A DNA stretch of 64,000 bases, taken from contig NZ_CP084472.1 of assembly GCF_020405225.1 (NCBI RefSeq), positions 3,162,001 through 3,226,000 of the forward strand, read 5' to 3'. A model generated the notes under the pieces. The model was not told where the DNA came from. It saw nothing but the letters and a program-made list of their open reading frames with translations, and searched no databases. Source of the DNA: Natrinema sp. DC36. GTDB taxonomy: Archaea > Halobacteriota > Halobacteria > Halobacteriales > Natrialbaceae. Every line of letters begins with the position of its first letter. Position 1 is the stretch's first letter. The position numbers were made by a program, and so were the translations under genes. Positions 28,448 to 38,058 of the stretch are shown here, in pieces.

Positions 28448-28735
28448 ATGAGCGACGGAGACGGCGGTCGGAAGAACCTCCGGATGCCCGAGGATGACGA
28501 GGTCTTCGCGACCGTCACGAACATGCTCGGGGCGAATCGGGTCACAGTACGCTGTGCCGACGGGACCGAACGCACCGCGCGCATCCCCGGCAAGATGCAA
28601 AAGCGCGTCTGGATCCGCGAGGACGACGTCGTACTCGTCGAACCCTGGGACTGGCAGGACGAAAAGGCCGACATCACCTGGCGCTACGAGAAGAGCGAGG
28701 CCGATCAGTTGCGGGAAGAAGGCCATATTCAGTAA
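28448..28735 (+). CDS. eif1A: Translation initiation factor aIF-1A
   Basis: A 95-residue OB-fold factor that binds the ribosomal A site during initiation. It shows [60 protein letters not shown] and the [10 protein letters not shown] tail. A TATA-like GATTAAACC ends ~23 bp upstream of the ATG. A 13-bp GC hairpin with a TTC loop starts 12 bp after the stop and may end the transcript. Confidence 0.97.
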   Translation: MSDGDGGRKNLRMPEDDEVFATVTNMLGANRVTVRCADGTERTARIPGKMQKRVWIREDDVVLVEPWDWQDEKADITWRYEKSEADQLREEGHIQ

Positions 28736-28746
28736 CGAAGTTTTGC

Positions 28747-28961
28747 GCCGAGGGCCGCCTTCGGCGGCCCTCGGCAACAATTCGATTAAAAGCACCGGAA
28801 GACGCTTCGCGTCTTCCGAGCCCTCGTTCACTCCGTTCACGAGGACACTCCTCCTTCCGTTTCGTGACGCTTCGGGTCACTCCACGTCAGTCGTCGGCCC
28901 GCTCGCTCAGCCGGTCTCACGGCCTTCGGCCGTTCGACTGTTCGCGGCGCATAGCGCCGCG
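28747..28961. repeat. Hairpin cluster downstream of aIF1A (related repeat D)
   Basis: The 422 bp gap before the subtilase contains a series of short perfect stems with three-base loops: GCCGAGGGCCGCC-TTC-GGCGGCCCTCGGC (28747-28775), CGGAAGACGC-TTC-GCGTCTTCCG (28796-28818), ACGGCC-TTC-GGCCGT (28919-28933) and CGCGGCGC-ATA-GCGCCGCG (28943-28961). The second is nearly identical to the hairpin in copy A. The conserved GTTGCCACG core of copies A-C is missing. The first stem may double as a terminator. I see no gene here. Confidence 0.6.
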
Positions 28962-29157
28962 CAAGGCTTCACTCACGGTGAACGACATCGTTCGGGTTCT
29001 TCGAACCACTCACTCGTCGACGATGCCGGTGGGTTATTTCCACTGGCGGTCACTCGTTAGTCAATTCTGGTGGCGCTCGATGACGCACGACCCATCATGA
29101 ATCCTGACTATCATCGGACACAGAAGACTTATTCCGTCCTTGTGCGTCGACCCGCGC

Positions 29158-30498
29158 ATGAAACTCAGCCGGCGGCGGTTACTCGGCGGTATCGGGGCCG
29201 GCGCCGCGGCCGGGCTGCTCGGAGCGCCGGCGTCGGCTGCGGAATCCAACACCGACACCGAGCGGGTGTTCGTACATCCCAAAACGGGACTGCTCGACGG
29301 CCTCAGCGAACTCCTCGGCGTCATCGAGGACAGCAGCGGAACCACGGTCCTCGAGTTCGACAACTTCGAGTTCGTGGTCGCGGAGGTGCCGTCGACCAGG
29401 CTGGACGAACTGCGCGGCGACCGCCGCGTGGCGTCCGTCGAAGACGACGAGGAGACGGGGATCCCGTCGAACTGGTCACCGTCCCTGTCGGACTTCCTGA
29501 ACCCACCTGGGGGTTCCGACTGTTTCGGCCATCCCGATCAACGACCGTCCTGGGGCGTCGAACGAATCGGTGCCGACGCCGTCGAATCGGACGGCTCGGG
29601 CGTCAACGTGGGAATCCTCGACACGGGAATCGAATCGGACCACTGCAGTCTCTCGGTCGAGGGCGGTCGGAACTTTACCGATGACGGGACGCCCGGCGAC
29701 TACGAGGACCGCCACGGCCACGGGACGCACGTCGCCGGTGTCGCCGGTGCGCCGGACAACGACCTCGGCGTCGTCGGCGTCGCTCCCGGGGCGAATTTGT
29801 ACGCGGTGAAGGTGCTCGGCGACGACGGATCCGGACGCTACAGCGAACTGATCGCCGGGATCGACTGGTGCATGTCGAACGACGTGGAGCTGATCTCGAT
29901 GAGCCTCGGCGGCGAGGCCGAGAGTTCCACGATGGACCGGGCGATCGAGGCCGCACACTCGGCGGGACACCTCCTGCTCTGTGCGGCCGGGAACGAAGGA
30001 AACGGCGGGAACGGATCGTGCGACGCGGAGACGATGACCTACCCGGCGACCCACGAGGACGTCATCGCGGTCACCGCGATGGACGAGGACGACACGCTGG
30101 CGTCCTACAGCAGCGTCGGCTCGGGTGTCGACCTGCTGGCGCCCGGCACGGCCGTTACCTCGACGACCGTCGACAACGAGTACGCGGAGGCGAGCGGGAC
30201 GAGCATCGCCTGCCCGTACGTCACCGGCGTCGCGGCGCTCGTCTGGGAGATCCGCGAGGAGGAGGGTCCGGGACCGAACGAGCCGGTCAGAGAAATCCTC
30301 GCCGAGACGGCGGAAACGGTACTCGGAACGTGCGCGGAGGGGGACGGCCTCGTGAACGCCCGGTCGGCCGTCGGCGACGACCGCGCGACCGACGGCGGTA
30401 GCAGTCCCCTCGACGGCGGCGGGTTGCTGTCGATACTCGAGCGAGTCGTCGACCTGATCGTGGGCTTCTTCGAATGGCTCTGGGGACTATTTTCGTAG
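29158..30498 (+). CDS. Tat-exported subtilisin-like serine protease (halolysin-like)
   Basis: A 446-residue extracellular S8 peptidase. The ATG at 29158 gives a twin-arginine signal (MKLSRRRLLGGIGAGAAAGL) cut near ASA-AE. A short inhibitor-like propeptide spans ~30-105, where VPSTRLDELRGDRRVASVED is typical. The catalytic triad is visible: Asp in VNVGILDTGIESD, His in DRHGHGTHVAGVAG and Ser in EASGTSIACPYVTGVAAL, with the oxyanion Asn in LCAAGNEGNGG. The C-terminus ends in an aromatic, hydrophobic ERVVDLIVGFFEWLWGLFS stretch after a Gly/Ser linker. This replaces the PKD-like tail of classical halolysins and may attach the protease to membrane. Confidence 0.92.
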   Translation: MKLSRRRLLGGIGAGAAAGLLGAPASAAESNTDTERVFVHPKTGLLDGLSELLGVIEDSSGTTVLEFDNFEFVVAEVPSTRLDELRGDRRVASVEDDEETGIPSNWSPSLSDFLNPPGGSDCFGHPDQRPSWGVERIGADAVESDGSGVNVGILDTGIESDHCSLSVEGGRNFTDDGTPGDYEDRHGHGTHVAGVAGAPDNDLGVVGVAPGANLYAVKVLGDDGSGRYSELIAGIDWCMSNDVELISMSLGGEAESSTMDRAIEAAHSAGHLLLCAAGNEGNGGNGSCDAETMTYPATHEDVIAVTAMDEDDTLASYSSVGSGVDLLAPGTAVTSTTVDNEYAEASGTSIACPYVTGVAALVWEIREEEGPGPNEPVREILAETAETVLGTCAEGDGLVNARSAVGDDRATDGGSSPLDGGGLLSILERVVDLIVGFFEWLWGLFS

Positions 30499-30592
30499 CT
30501 ATCGGCGAGTCGTGGCCACGATCAGGTCTCGGGAGTGAACGACGAAAAGTCGGTCCGTTTCGGTCGGTCGCGTTGGAATTTTCGAGCGCCGA

Positions 30593-31705
30593 TTACAGAT
30601 CGGCGACGTCTTCGATGGCGTCAGTCAATTCTGTGATGGACTCGAGGTCGTGTTCGCCCATGTGGCCGATGCGGAACGTCTTTTCGCCGAGTTGGGAGCC
30701 GTAGCCATTTGAAAAGACCATGTCGTACTCCGCGGAGACGGTCTCGATCGTCTCGGCGACGTCGATCCCCTGCGTGTTCTCGATGCAGGCCACCGTCTGG
30801 GATTCGTAGCCCGCCTCTGGGAACATATCGAAGTGCTCGCGGGCCCACTCGCGGGTGTACTCGGCCATCTCGCGGTGGCGCTGGTCGCGGGCGTCGTGGC
30901 CCTCCTCGAGCATGTGTTTCATCTGCTCGCGGTAGGCGAGCATGACCGGAATCGCCGGCGTGGAGTGGGTCTGTCCCTTCCGGTCGTAGTAGTCCAGCGA
31001 GCGCTGGAAGCCGCCGTACCACGACGCCGAGTCCTTCTCGAGTTCCCGCTCGTAGGCGTCGTCGTTGACGACACAGACGGCGAGGCCGGGTGGCATGGCG
31101 AAGGCCTTCTGAACCGACGTGAAGATGACGTCGATCTCGTGCTCGTCGATATCGACGAGGTCGCCGCCGAGCGCGGAGACGGCGTCGACGATAAAGTAGG
31201 TGTCCGGATAGTCGGCGACGACGTCACCGATCTCCTCGATCGGGTTGCGGACGCCAGTCGAACTCTCGTTCATCACGCAGGTGACGGCGTCGTACGCCGT
31301 CTCGCTCTCCTCGAGGCGCTCGCGCACGTCCTCGGGTTTGACCGCCTGACCCCACTCGTACTCGAGCGTGTCGACGGACTTCCCCAATCGCTCGGCCACG
31401 TTGGCCTGTCGTTCGCTGAAGCTCCCGCAGGTCGTACAGAGGACGTCCTCGTCGACGAGGTTGAGGAGCGAGCTCTCCATGAACTCGGTCCCCGACCCCG
31501 TGAGGATGATGACCTCGTTGTCGGTGCCGAGGAACTCCTTCGTGTCCTCGACGATGGTGGTGTAGAGGTCGGTCATTCGGTCCATTCGGTGGCCGAACAT
31601 CGGCTCGCACATCGCCTCGAGGACGTCCTCGCGTACCTCGGTCGGGCCCGGGATGTACAGCGTCTTGTCGGGATAGTCGTCCCTGTATTCGCGTTTCTTG
31701 CTCAC
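30593..31705 (-). CDS. Alanine/serine-glyoxylate aminotransferase family protein
   Basis: A 370-residue class-V PLP aminotransferase from the GTG at 31705 (VSKKREYRDDYPDKTLYIPG); the frame continues upstream to 31789 without family similarity. Motifs: TLYIPGPTEVREDVLEAM, MFGHRMDR, ILTGSGTEFMES, YFIVDAVSALGGDLVDID and the PLP-lysine segment IFTSVQKAFAMPPGLAV. This subgroup covers alanine-glyoxylate, serine-glyoxylate and serine-pyruvate exchange; the substrates are not fixed by sequence. It is convergent with the subtilase. Confidence 0.9.
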   Translation of the reverse strand: MSKKREYRDDYPDKTLYIPGPTEVREDVLEAMCEPMFGHRMDRMTDLYTTIVEDTKEFLGTDNEVIILTGSGTEFMESSLLNLVDEDVLCTTCGSFSERQANVAERLGKSVDTLEYEWGQAVKPEDVRERLEESETAYDAVTCVMNESSTGVRNPIEEIGDVVADYPDTYFIVDAVSALGGDLVDIDEHEIDVIFTSVQKAFAMPPGLAVCVVNDDAYERELEKDSASWYGGFQRSLDYYDRKGQTHSTPAIPVMLAYREQMKHMLEEGHDARDQRHREMAEYTREWAREHFDMFPEAGYESQTVACIENTQGIDVAETIETVSAEYDMVFSNGYGSQLGEKTFRIGHMGEHDLESITELTDAIEDVADL

Positions 31706-31808
31706 GGAAATCACCTGATACGGGCTACTGAGTCGCGAGGTGGTATGGTACTTTTGATGCTGCACTGGGAACGGAGCAGCGGTTACCACCGGAAGTCGGT
31801 TACCGGCG

Positions 31809-31920
31809 TTACTCCCTCGAGTCGTCGCCGTCCTGGATTTCGATGCTACCCGCCATCAGAGTAGTGGGGCAAACAGACGTATTCTGCCATCTCGCTCGAG
31901 GCGGTAAGGCCGACCGTTCG
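31809..31920 (-). pseudogene. Broken 3' fragment of a halocyanin-like gene
   Basis: Read on the minus strand, RTVGLTASSEMAEYVCLPHY matches the end of the neighbouring halocyanin (QTIEFTASTNIDEYACVPHY). The frame then stops after SDGG, but one frame over the DNA continues MAGSIEIQDGDDSRE and a stop, matching GMKGTIKITEG of the intact protein. A short indel near 31855 thus breaks the copper-ligand loop between His and Met. Nothing homologous lies further upstream, so this is a partial, decayed copy. The rest of the 388 bp gap (31706-32093) shows no other gene. Confidence 0.6.
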
Positions 31921-32093
31921 ACGTACCGTCCGTCGGGTCCGTCGATCGTCGGTTAGCACGTCCCCGAGAGTTAGCCGAATATAATTAACTCGGTGATAAT
32001 ACCTGCTGCTGGTCGGAGAGACGTTCGCCACGGTGGCCGCCAATAAACAATACAAAACAAGAGAGAAACTGTGGAGACCGGTACGAGTCTCGA

Positions 32094-32645
32094 TTACTCG
32101 CTGGACGAGTTGGACGAGTTAGACTCGTTGCCGCTGCCGCTTCCGCTGCCGCTGCTGCCCTCCGTGATTTTGATCGTGCCCTTCATTCCCGACCCGTAGT
32201 GCGGAACACAGGCGTATTCGTCGATGTTGGTGCTGGCCGTGAACTCGATAGTCTGGCTGTCGCCGGGCTCAGCCGTTTGCTCGGTTTTGTTCCCCTCGTA
32301 CGGGGACCCCTCGCTATAGAGCGCGATGTTGTGTTTGGCGCTGCCCGCGTTCTCGTCCCAGCCGATGGTGTACGACTTACCCTCAGTAAGCTCGATAGTG
32401 GGGTTCTCTTGGCCTTCGATTCCGGATGGGGATTTGCCCTCCCACGTGTTATTGGTCGTGGCCTTAAACATAATCGTCTCGCCGGGTTCGATCGCCACGG
32501 CACCGCTGTCCTCACCGTTACCGTTGCCGTTACCGTTTCCGTCTCCGTTACCACCGCTACAGCCGGCGACGAGCGCCGTCGATGCGGCCGCGCCCGTGAT
32601 CTTCAGTGCTGTCCGCCGCGAAACTGGGTTGTCTTGTGCCATCAT
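32094..32645 (-). CDS. Halocyanin-like type I copper protein, lipid-anchored
   Basis: A 183-residue blue copper electron carrier. The twin-arginine signal (SRRTALKITGAAASTALVAG) ends in a lipobox Cys, so it should be membrane-anchored outside. A Gly/Asn linker follows, then a cupredoxin domain (residues ~50-160). Copper ligands fit His in AKHNIALY, then Cys, His and Met in YACVPHYGSGMKG. The tail is Ser/Gly/Asn-rich. The ATG is doubled (32645 or 32642). A frameshifted relic of the same gene follows downstream. Its redox partners are not in the window. Confidence 0.93.
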   Translation of the reverse strand: MMAQDNPVSRRTALKITGAAASTALVAGCSGGNGDGNGNGNGNGEDSGAVAIEPGETIMFKATTNNTWEGKSPSGIEGQENPTIELTEGKSYTIGWDENAGSAKHNIALYSEGSPYEGNKTEQTAEPGDSQTIEFTASTNIDEYACVPHYGSGMKGTIKITEGSSGSGSGSGNESNSSNSSSE

Positions 32646-32763
32646 CGGAGATTGGGCCTGACCGCATAAAAATTGATACCTTCTCTCGTTACAATGTTAT
32701 GTGAGTACATGCCACAATATATGGACACCTATATTCGTTGACTGTCCACCAGAGCGGACGGTA

Positions 32764-33996
32764 TCAGGCGTCGCCACGGTCACTCGACCGAACGCGATCG
32801 GTCGCCTCGAGCGGGAGCCGCAAAAACAGTGGCACCGTGACGACGGCGATCGCGATCTCGAGGCCGCCGACGACGAGGAAGGCGGTGCCGTAGCCGTAGC
32901 TGCTGGCGACGGTGCCGCCGAGGAGGAAGCCGGCGAGGAAGCCGAGGCTGCCGGCGAGATTGAACCCGGCCATGGCGATCCCGCGTTCGCTCTCGTCGGC
33001 GAGGTCGGTGACCAGCGCCATCGTGGCGGGGGCCACCAGCGCGCCGAGGACGCCGACGCCGACCATCGCGATCGCGGCGGTCGCGACCGACGGCGAGGCC
33101 CCGACGAGGAGGATCCCGCCGCCGTAACACAGCGAGCCGACGACGATCGGAATCGTCCGACCGATCCGATCCGACAGGGCACCCATCGGATACTGCAGGA
33201 GGGCGAAGGGGGCGAAAAAGCACGCCAGCATGAGTCCGGTCGTTCCGGCGTCGAGCCCGAACGCCTCCTGGAAGTAGAGCGTTCCCACGAGCGCGAAGAA
33301 GCCGGCCGTGAGCCGATCGACGAAGCCGAAGGCGAACGGAATCGACAGCGTCGGCCGCCGGCGGATCCCGTTGACGAGCGCGCGAGCGGACCGGCGTTCG
33401 TCGGGGGTGCGGTCCTCGACGAGCGAGACGGCGATGCCAACGAAGACGAGCAAGCCGGCGGCGACGAGCAGCGGTGCGATCGGGTCGACCTCCGTTAGCT
33501 GGCCGCCGATCGGCGCACCGAGGGCGGCCCCGAGCCCGATGGCGATCCCCGCCGCGCCCATGTTCCGGCCGTGGCCGCCCTCGAGGTCCATCAGCATGGT
33601 CATCGTCAGGGAGAACGCGCCGATGGTCATCGCGCCCTGAAAGACCCGCAGGAGGAGCACGCCCTCGAAGGGAATCGATCCCACCGCGGGGACGGCGGCG
33701 AGAGCGGCGTAGCCGACGGCACCGGCGACGGCGCTGGCGACGATGAACGGCGTCCGGCGGCCGGTCGCGTCGCTCGCGACACCCCAAACGCCGACGAACG
33801 TGACGTAGGCGGCGAACTCGGCGACCAGAAACCACATGCTCGCGTCGAGCGGCGTCGCCGCGAACGCCGAACCCGTCGCGTCCGCACCCAGCGCCGCCAC
33901 GAGCGTCGCCACGCCCGGATAGAGCAACACCTGCGAGAACAACACCGCGAAGACGAGGGCGGCGAGCACGGCCCGATCGCGATCACTCGAGTGCAC
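32764..33996 (-). CDS. MFS transporter
   Basis: A 410-residue, twelve-helix major facilitator. The cytoplasmic loop motif A appears in both halves: GVASDATGRRTPF after helix 2 and GALSDRIGRTIPI after helix 8. The first half also shows the helix-5 segment GLGAALGAPIGGQL, typical of drug:H+ antiporter-like carriers. The start is a GTG at 33996. Substrate cannot be predicted; efflux of small molecules is the default guess. It diverges from the DUF6517 lipoprotein gene. Confidence 0.88.
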   Translation of the reverse strand: MHSSDRDRAVLAALVFAVLFSQVLLYPGVATLVAALGADATGSAFAATPLDASMWFLVAEFAAYVTFVGVWGVASDATGRRTPFIVASAVAGAVGYAALAAVPAVGSIPFEGVLLLRVFQGAMTIGAFSLTMTMLMDLEGGHGRNMGAAGIAIGLGAALGAPIGGQLTEVDPIAPLLVAAGLLVFVGIAVSLVEDRTPDERRSARALVNGIRRRPTLSIPFAFGFVDRLTAGFFALVGTLYFQEAFGLDAGTTGLMLACFFAPFALLQYPMGALSDRIGRTIPIVVGSLCYGGGILLVGASPSVATAAIAMVGVGVLGALVAPATMALVTDLADESERGIAMAGFNLAGSLGFLAGFLLGGTVASSYGYGTAFLVVGGLEIAIAVVTVPLFLRLPLEATDRVRSSDRGDA

Positions 33997-34147
33997 GACG
34001 GGGGCTTGTCGCTCCGTGAGTATGAAGCCGTTCGTCTCGAGGCGAGCAGCTACGGGACAGGGGTCGTCCTGTCACTGGTGTCAGCGCACGAAGACGACGA
34101 CGGCCGGAACCGATGGAGTTTCAGTCGCTGAGAACGTGTTACTCTCG

Positions 34148-34804
34148 ATGACAGTCACGCGTCGGCGATTACTCGCTGCGGGAGTCACCGCCGGAACGGG
34201 GGTCGTTGCCGGCTGTACGAGTCTCGTCGAGGATTCACTCTCGTCGAAAGTGGCGACCGTCTCCGGGACGGCGCTCGACGAAACCGGATACGGCGAACAC
34301 ACCGTCAACGAGGTCGTCATCGAGCGGACTGTCAGCCGGTTCGGGTTCGACCGGACTATCGAAGTCCGGAACTGGTACGCCGAGTACGATCGAGCGATCG
34401 CGCTCGATTCGTTCGGACTGACGCGCGCCCGGGCGGCGGTTGTCGCCGTCCTCACGACGCCGCAGGTATCTGTCCTCGGCAAGACGTTCAATCCCGTCGG
34501 CGAGTACTCGACGGACGAACTCGTCGAACTGATTCAGAGCCGATACGACCGACTCGAGGTCGGCCGGTCCGTCGACGAGCAATCGGTCTCTATTCTGGGA
34601 ACCGAAAGGACGCTTACCCGGTACGAGGCGCGTGCACGATTGATTTCCGCCGGAACCTCGTTCGACGTCTTTTTGCAGCTCAGCGAGCCCGTCGCCCACG
34701 GCGACGATTTCGTGATCTGCGTCGCGGTCTATCCGCAGGTACACGGGCTCGAAACCGAGTCCGGTGCCGTTCGGACGATGCTCGAGTCGCTCGAGCACAA
34801 CTGA
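34148..34804 (+). CDS. DUF6517-type Tat lipoprotein
   Basis: A 218-residue protein from the ATG at 34148. The twin-arginine signal and lipobox (MTVTRRRLLAAGVTAGTGVV, then AGC) predict an extracellular lipoprotein. The body matches my recall of the haloarchaeal DUF6517 family: DETGYGEHTVNEVVIERTVS, TIEVRNWYAEYDRAI, AVVAVLTTPQVSVLGKTFNP, ELVELIQSRYDRLEVG and DDFVICVAVYPQ. The 44 codons upstream in frame lack a signal peptide and are left out. Function is unknown. Confidence 0.82.
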   Translation: MTVTRRRLLAAGVTAGTGVVAGCTSLVEDSLSSKVATVSGTALDETGYGEHTVNEVVIERTVSRFGFDRTIEVRNWYAEYDRAIALDSFGLTRARAAVVAVLTTPQVSVLGKTFNPVGEYSTDELVELIQSRYDRLEVGRSVDEQSVSILGTERTLTRYEARARLISAGTSFDVFLQLSEPVAHGDDFVICVAVYPQVHGLETESGAVRTMLESLEHN

Positions 34805-34929
34805 GCCGCTCGCAGGACGTGCGTGCACGCCGACTGCAGCGGTATCCGTCAGTTCACGGCGGTACCTCCGTCAGCTGTACTGAGCAGAGTTACAGGGGCT
34901 CCTGGAAAACGGCTCTGCGCTTGCGATTG

Positions 34930-35268
34930 CTACGGACGGATGTAGGCGTAGCCCTCGTTTTGGAGCCGGGTGAGTTCGCCGCCACCGGAGGGAACGGTTT
35001 CGACGCCATCGACGAGATCCGATTCCGCGAGGTCTTTGAGGTCGAGCGTGTTACCGCAGGCCTTGACCGAGATGCCCGTCTCGAGCAGCGATTCGACCGT
35101 GTCGCTGCCGTCCCCGCCGGCCGTCAGCGGTTCGATCCCGTCGGCTTGGGCGACGATGGCGATGTCGCTAATCTCGACGGAGTCGTCTTTCGTGAGGTTC
35201 TCCGCGATCGTGAGTGCGGTCTGTCGTTGTGCCGGTTCGTCCGCGATGAGGTGGAAAACTGTCTGCAT
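34930..35268 (-). CDS. DsrE-family protein
   Basis: A 112-residue protein from the ATG at 35268 (MQTVFHLIADEPAQRQTALT). The fold is that of DsrE/DsrF/TusD-like sulfur-relay or peroxide-related proteins: a nucleotide-like alpha/beta domain with a central ISVKACGNTLDLKDLAESDL. The single Cys (KACGNTL) matches the position of the active cysteine in this superfamily. Partners for a sulfur relay are not adjacent, though methionine sulfhydrylation genes start 236 bp away on the other strand. Confidence 0.85.
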   Translation of the reverse strand: MQTVFHLIADEPAQRQTALTIAENLTKDDSVEISDIAIVAQADGIEPLTAGGDGSDTVESLLETGISVKACGNTLDLKDLAESDLVDGVETVPSGGGELTRLQNEGYAYIRP

Positions 35269-35486
35269 GTCTCGATGGTACGGCCGGCCAGCGAAAGTGT
35301 TTGAGCCTGCAAGCGAAGCGCTCCGTGGGAAACGGTCGGCTCGGCGGCTCAAGGCGGCCGTGTGTGTCCCTTATCGAGGCGGTCGTTCGTGTGTCCGTCT
35401 CTGACGCGAACGCGTCCGCCCCGTTCGTGCGTGATATTCTCTAGTCTGCGGTTTTTGCCGTTACTGCCACGCATATGAACGTGGAG

Positions 35487-35500
35487 TAGTATGCATACTA
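35487..35500. promoter_or_regulatory. Perfect 14-bp palindrome at the metY start
   Basis: TAGTATGCATACTA ends three bases before the metY ATG (35504). A looser dyad, CCACG-N8-CGTGG (35468-35485), lies just upstream. A regulator bound at the palindrome would cover the transcription start of a leaderless metY-metX message. Regulation by sulfur or methionine supply is inference. Confidence 0.5.
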
Positions 35501-35503
35501 AAC

Positions 35504-36856
35504 ATGAGCGACGACGCGAGCGACGGATACAACGCCGACTCCGATGCCGAACGCGGTGGGCGCGGGCTCGGAACGCGCAGCGTCCACGCCGGCCAGTCTC
35601 CCGATCCGGAGACCGGCGCGATGGCACCGCCGATCTACCAGACGACCTCCTACGTCTTCGAGGACGCCGACACGGCCGCCGCCCGCTACGCCCTCGAGGA
35701 CGACGGCTACATCTACTCTCGTATCGCCAATCCGACCGTCACGACGCTCGAGGACCGCCTCGCCGACCTCGAGGGCGGTGCCGGCGCGGTCGCGACCGGA
35801 AGCGGCATGGCCGCGCTCGACTCCGCGGTGTTGATCCTCGCCGAGGCGGGCGACAACGTGGTTTGTTCGACCGATACCTACGGCGGAACCACCGCCTACT
35901 TCTCGAAAACGGCGAGTCGACGGGACATCGAACCGCGGTTCGTCCCCACCCTCGAGTACGACGCCTACGAGGAGGCCATCGACGAGAATACCGCATTCGT
36001 CCACGTCGAGACGATCGGCAACCCCTCCCTGGTCACGCCCGACTTCGAGCGCGTCGCCGAGGTCGCCCACGATAACGGCGTCCCGCTCGTCGTGGACAAC
36101 ACCTTCGCGACGCCGGCGCTCTGTCGGCCGCTCGAGCACGGGGCCGACGTCGTCTGGGAGTCGACGACCAAGTGGCTCCACGGCTCCGGCACGACCGTCG
36201 GCGGGGTGCTGGTCGACGGCGGCTCGTTCCCGTGGAGTGAACACGGCTACGACGAGATTTCGGGTCAGAATCACGCCTACCACGACGTCGACTTCTCGCG
36301 GGATTTTTCGGACGCACCGTTCGCGGCTACCGCCCGATTCCGTTCGCTGCGCAGTCTCGGCAACCAGCAGTCGCCGTTCGACGCCTGGCAGACCCTCCAG
36401 GGGCTCGAGTCCATGCCCCTGCGCGTCGAAAAGCACTGCGAGAACGCCGCCATCGTCGCGGAGTACCTCGACGACCACGAGGACGTCGCCTGGGTCACGC
36501 ATCCCGGGCTCGCGGACCACCCCACTCACGACAACGCCACGCGGTATCTCGAGGACTTCGGTGGCATGGTCGCGTTCGGCCTCGAAGAAGGGTTCGAGGC
36601 GGGCAAGGCCTTCTGCGAGAACGTCGAACTCGCCCAGTTCCTCGCCAACATCGGCGACGCGAAGACGCTGGTCATCCACCCCGCGAGTACGACCCACGGT
36701 CAACTCTCGCCGGAAGAGCGCGAGGAAGCGGGCGTGACGGCCGACCTCGTGCGGATGTCGGTCGGGATCGAGGACCCCGCGGATATCCTGGCCGACCTCG
36801 AGCAGGCGATCGAGGCGGCGACGCGGGCCTGTCGAGGGACGGGGGAAACACGATGA
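35504..36856 (+). CDS. metY: O-acetylhomoserine sulfhydrylase
   Basis: A 450-residue Cys/Met-metabolism PLP enzyme that makes homocysteine from O-acetylhomoserine and sulfide. Motifs: [20 protein letters not shown], the [10 protein letters not shown] segment, [54 protein letters not shown] and the PLP-lysine segment [18 protein letters not shown]. The length and the [20 protein letters not shown] stretch are typical of sulfhydrylases rather than of shorter cystathionine lyases. It overlaps metX by four bases (ATGA), so the two are co-translated. Confidence 0.95.
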   Translation: MSDDASDGYNADSDAERGGRGLGTRSVHAGQSPDPETGAMAPPIYQTTSYVFEDADTAAARYALEDDGYIYSRIANPTVTTLEDRLADLEGGAGAVATGSGMAALDSAVLILAEAGDNVVCSTDTYGGTTAYFSKTASRRDIEPRFVPTLEYDAYEEAIDENTAFVHVETIGNPSLVTPDFERVAEVAHDNGVPLVVDNTFATPALCRPLEHGADVVWESTTKWLHGSGTTVGGVLVDGGSFPWSEHGYDEISGQNHAYHDVDFSRDFSDAPFAATARFRSLRSLGNQQSPFDAWQTLQGLESMPLRVEKHCENAAIVAEYLDDHEDVAWVTHPGLADHPTHDNATRYLEDFGGMVAFGLEEGFEAGKAFCENVELAQFLANIGDAKTLVIHPASTTHGQLSPEEREEAGVTADLVRMSVGIEDPADILADLEQAIEAATRACRGTGETR

Positions 36857-38058
36857 CGACGAAGGAGACGGTCGATCTGGGGGAGTTCCAGTTCGAGTCG
36901 GGGGAATCGATCCCGAACCTCGAGATGGCCTACGAGACCTACGGCGATTTCACCGGCGACAACGCAGTGTTGGTCTGTCACGCGCTGACCGGCAGCGCCC
37001 ACGTCGCCCGTCGACCGGACGCGGGCGGCGAGACGGCGGGGCAGGCCCGAGCCTGGTGGGGCGACGTCGTCGGTCCCGGAAAGGCGATCGACACGAGCGA
37101 ATACTACGTGATCTGTGTGAACGCTCCCGGCTCGTGTTACGGGACGACCGGCCCCGCCAGCGAAAATCCGGAGACGGGCGAACCATACGGCACCGACTTC
37201 CCGCCGGTCACGGTCGGCGACTGGACCCGCGCCCAGCGCGAGCTGCTCGACACCCTCGGCGTCGGCCGGCTTCACGCCGTCGTCGGCGGCAGCGTCGGCG
37301 GGATGAACGTCCTCGACTGGCTCCGCCGGTTCCCCGACGACGTCGAGCGAGCCGGCGCGGTCGCGACCGCCGCCCGGCTCGACCCGCAGTGTCTCGCGCT
37401 CGATACCGTCGCTCGTCGGGCGATCACGTCCGATCCCAACTGGAACGGCGGCCACTACTACGGCGGCCCCGAGCCCGAGGACGGCCTCGCTCGAGCGCGC
37501 CAGATCGGCCACATCATGTATCTCTCGAAGGCCTCGATGGGCCGAAAGTTCGGCCGCCGCTCGGCGGGTCGGGAAGCGGTCCGCGGGGACCCGCCGGACC
37601 CCGCGGCTGCCTTCTTCCCCTACCGGGAGGTCGAGTCCTATCTGGACTACCAGGCCGACAAGTTCACCGATCGGTTCGACGCCAATAGCTACCTCTACAT
37701 GACCCGCGCGATGGACGACTTCGACCTCTCGGCGGGGTACGAGTCCGACGCCGACGCGCTGGCGGCCTTCGAGGGGGAACTCCTCGTGCTGTCGTTTACC
37801 GGCGACTGGCACTTCACCGTCGAACAGGCCGAAGCGCTGGCCGAGGCCTGTCGCGACGCGAGCGTCGACGTCGCCCACCACGTGATCGAGTCCGACCACG
37901 GCCACGACGCGTTCCTCGTCGAACCCGAAACCGTCGGCCCGCCGCTCTCGGACCTGCTCGAGGCCGGACTCGAGGGCCGTGCGATCACCGATACGGCACC
38001 GGCGGCCGACGAGACCAGCGACTTCGCCCCGGTTCACACGAGTCTGTTTTCGAAGTGA
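36853..38058 (+). CDS. metX: Homoserine O-acetyltransferase
   Basis: A 401-residue alpha/beta hydrolase that acetylates homoserine, supplying MetY. The nucleophile elbow is [14 protein letters not shown] (Ser ~150). The acid and base are in [13 protein letters not shown] and [14 protein letters not shown]. It also shows [16 protein letters not shown] near the N-terminus and [14 protein letters not shown]. Haloarchaeal MetX enzymes use acetyl-CoA; related ones use succinyl-CoA, so the donor is inferred. It overlaps metY by ATGA. Confidence 0.95.
   Translation: MTTKETVDLGEFQFESGESIPNLEMAYETYGDFTGDNAVLVCHALTGSAHVARRPDAGGETAGQARAWWGDVVGPGKAIDTSEYYVICVNAPGSCYGTTGPASENPETGEPYGTDFPPVTVGDWTRAQRELLDTLGVGRLHAVVGGSVGGMNVLDWLRRFPDDVERAGAVATAARLDPQCLALDTVARRAITSDPNWNGGHYYGGPEPEDGLARARQIGHIMYLSKASMGRKFGRRSAGREAVRGDPPDPAAAFFPYREVESYLDYQADKFTDRFDANSYLYMTRAMDDFDLSAGYESDADALAAFEGELLVLSFTGDWHFTVEQAEALAEACRDASVDVAHHVIESDHGHDAFLVEPETVGPPLSDLLEAGLEGRAITDTAPAADETSDFAPVHTSLFSK

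Noticed and set aside
28981-29040. tRNA gene suggested by GGTTCTTCGAACC
   Set aside because: The match is a small palindrome, not a T-arm. No acceptor, D-arm or anticodon stem can be folded around it.
31706-31789. Longer N-terminus of the aminotransferase
   Set aside because: These 28 residues have no family similarity and would cover the probable promoter. The GTG at 31705 leads straight into the conserved start.
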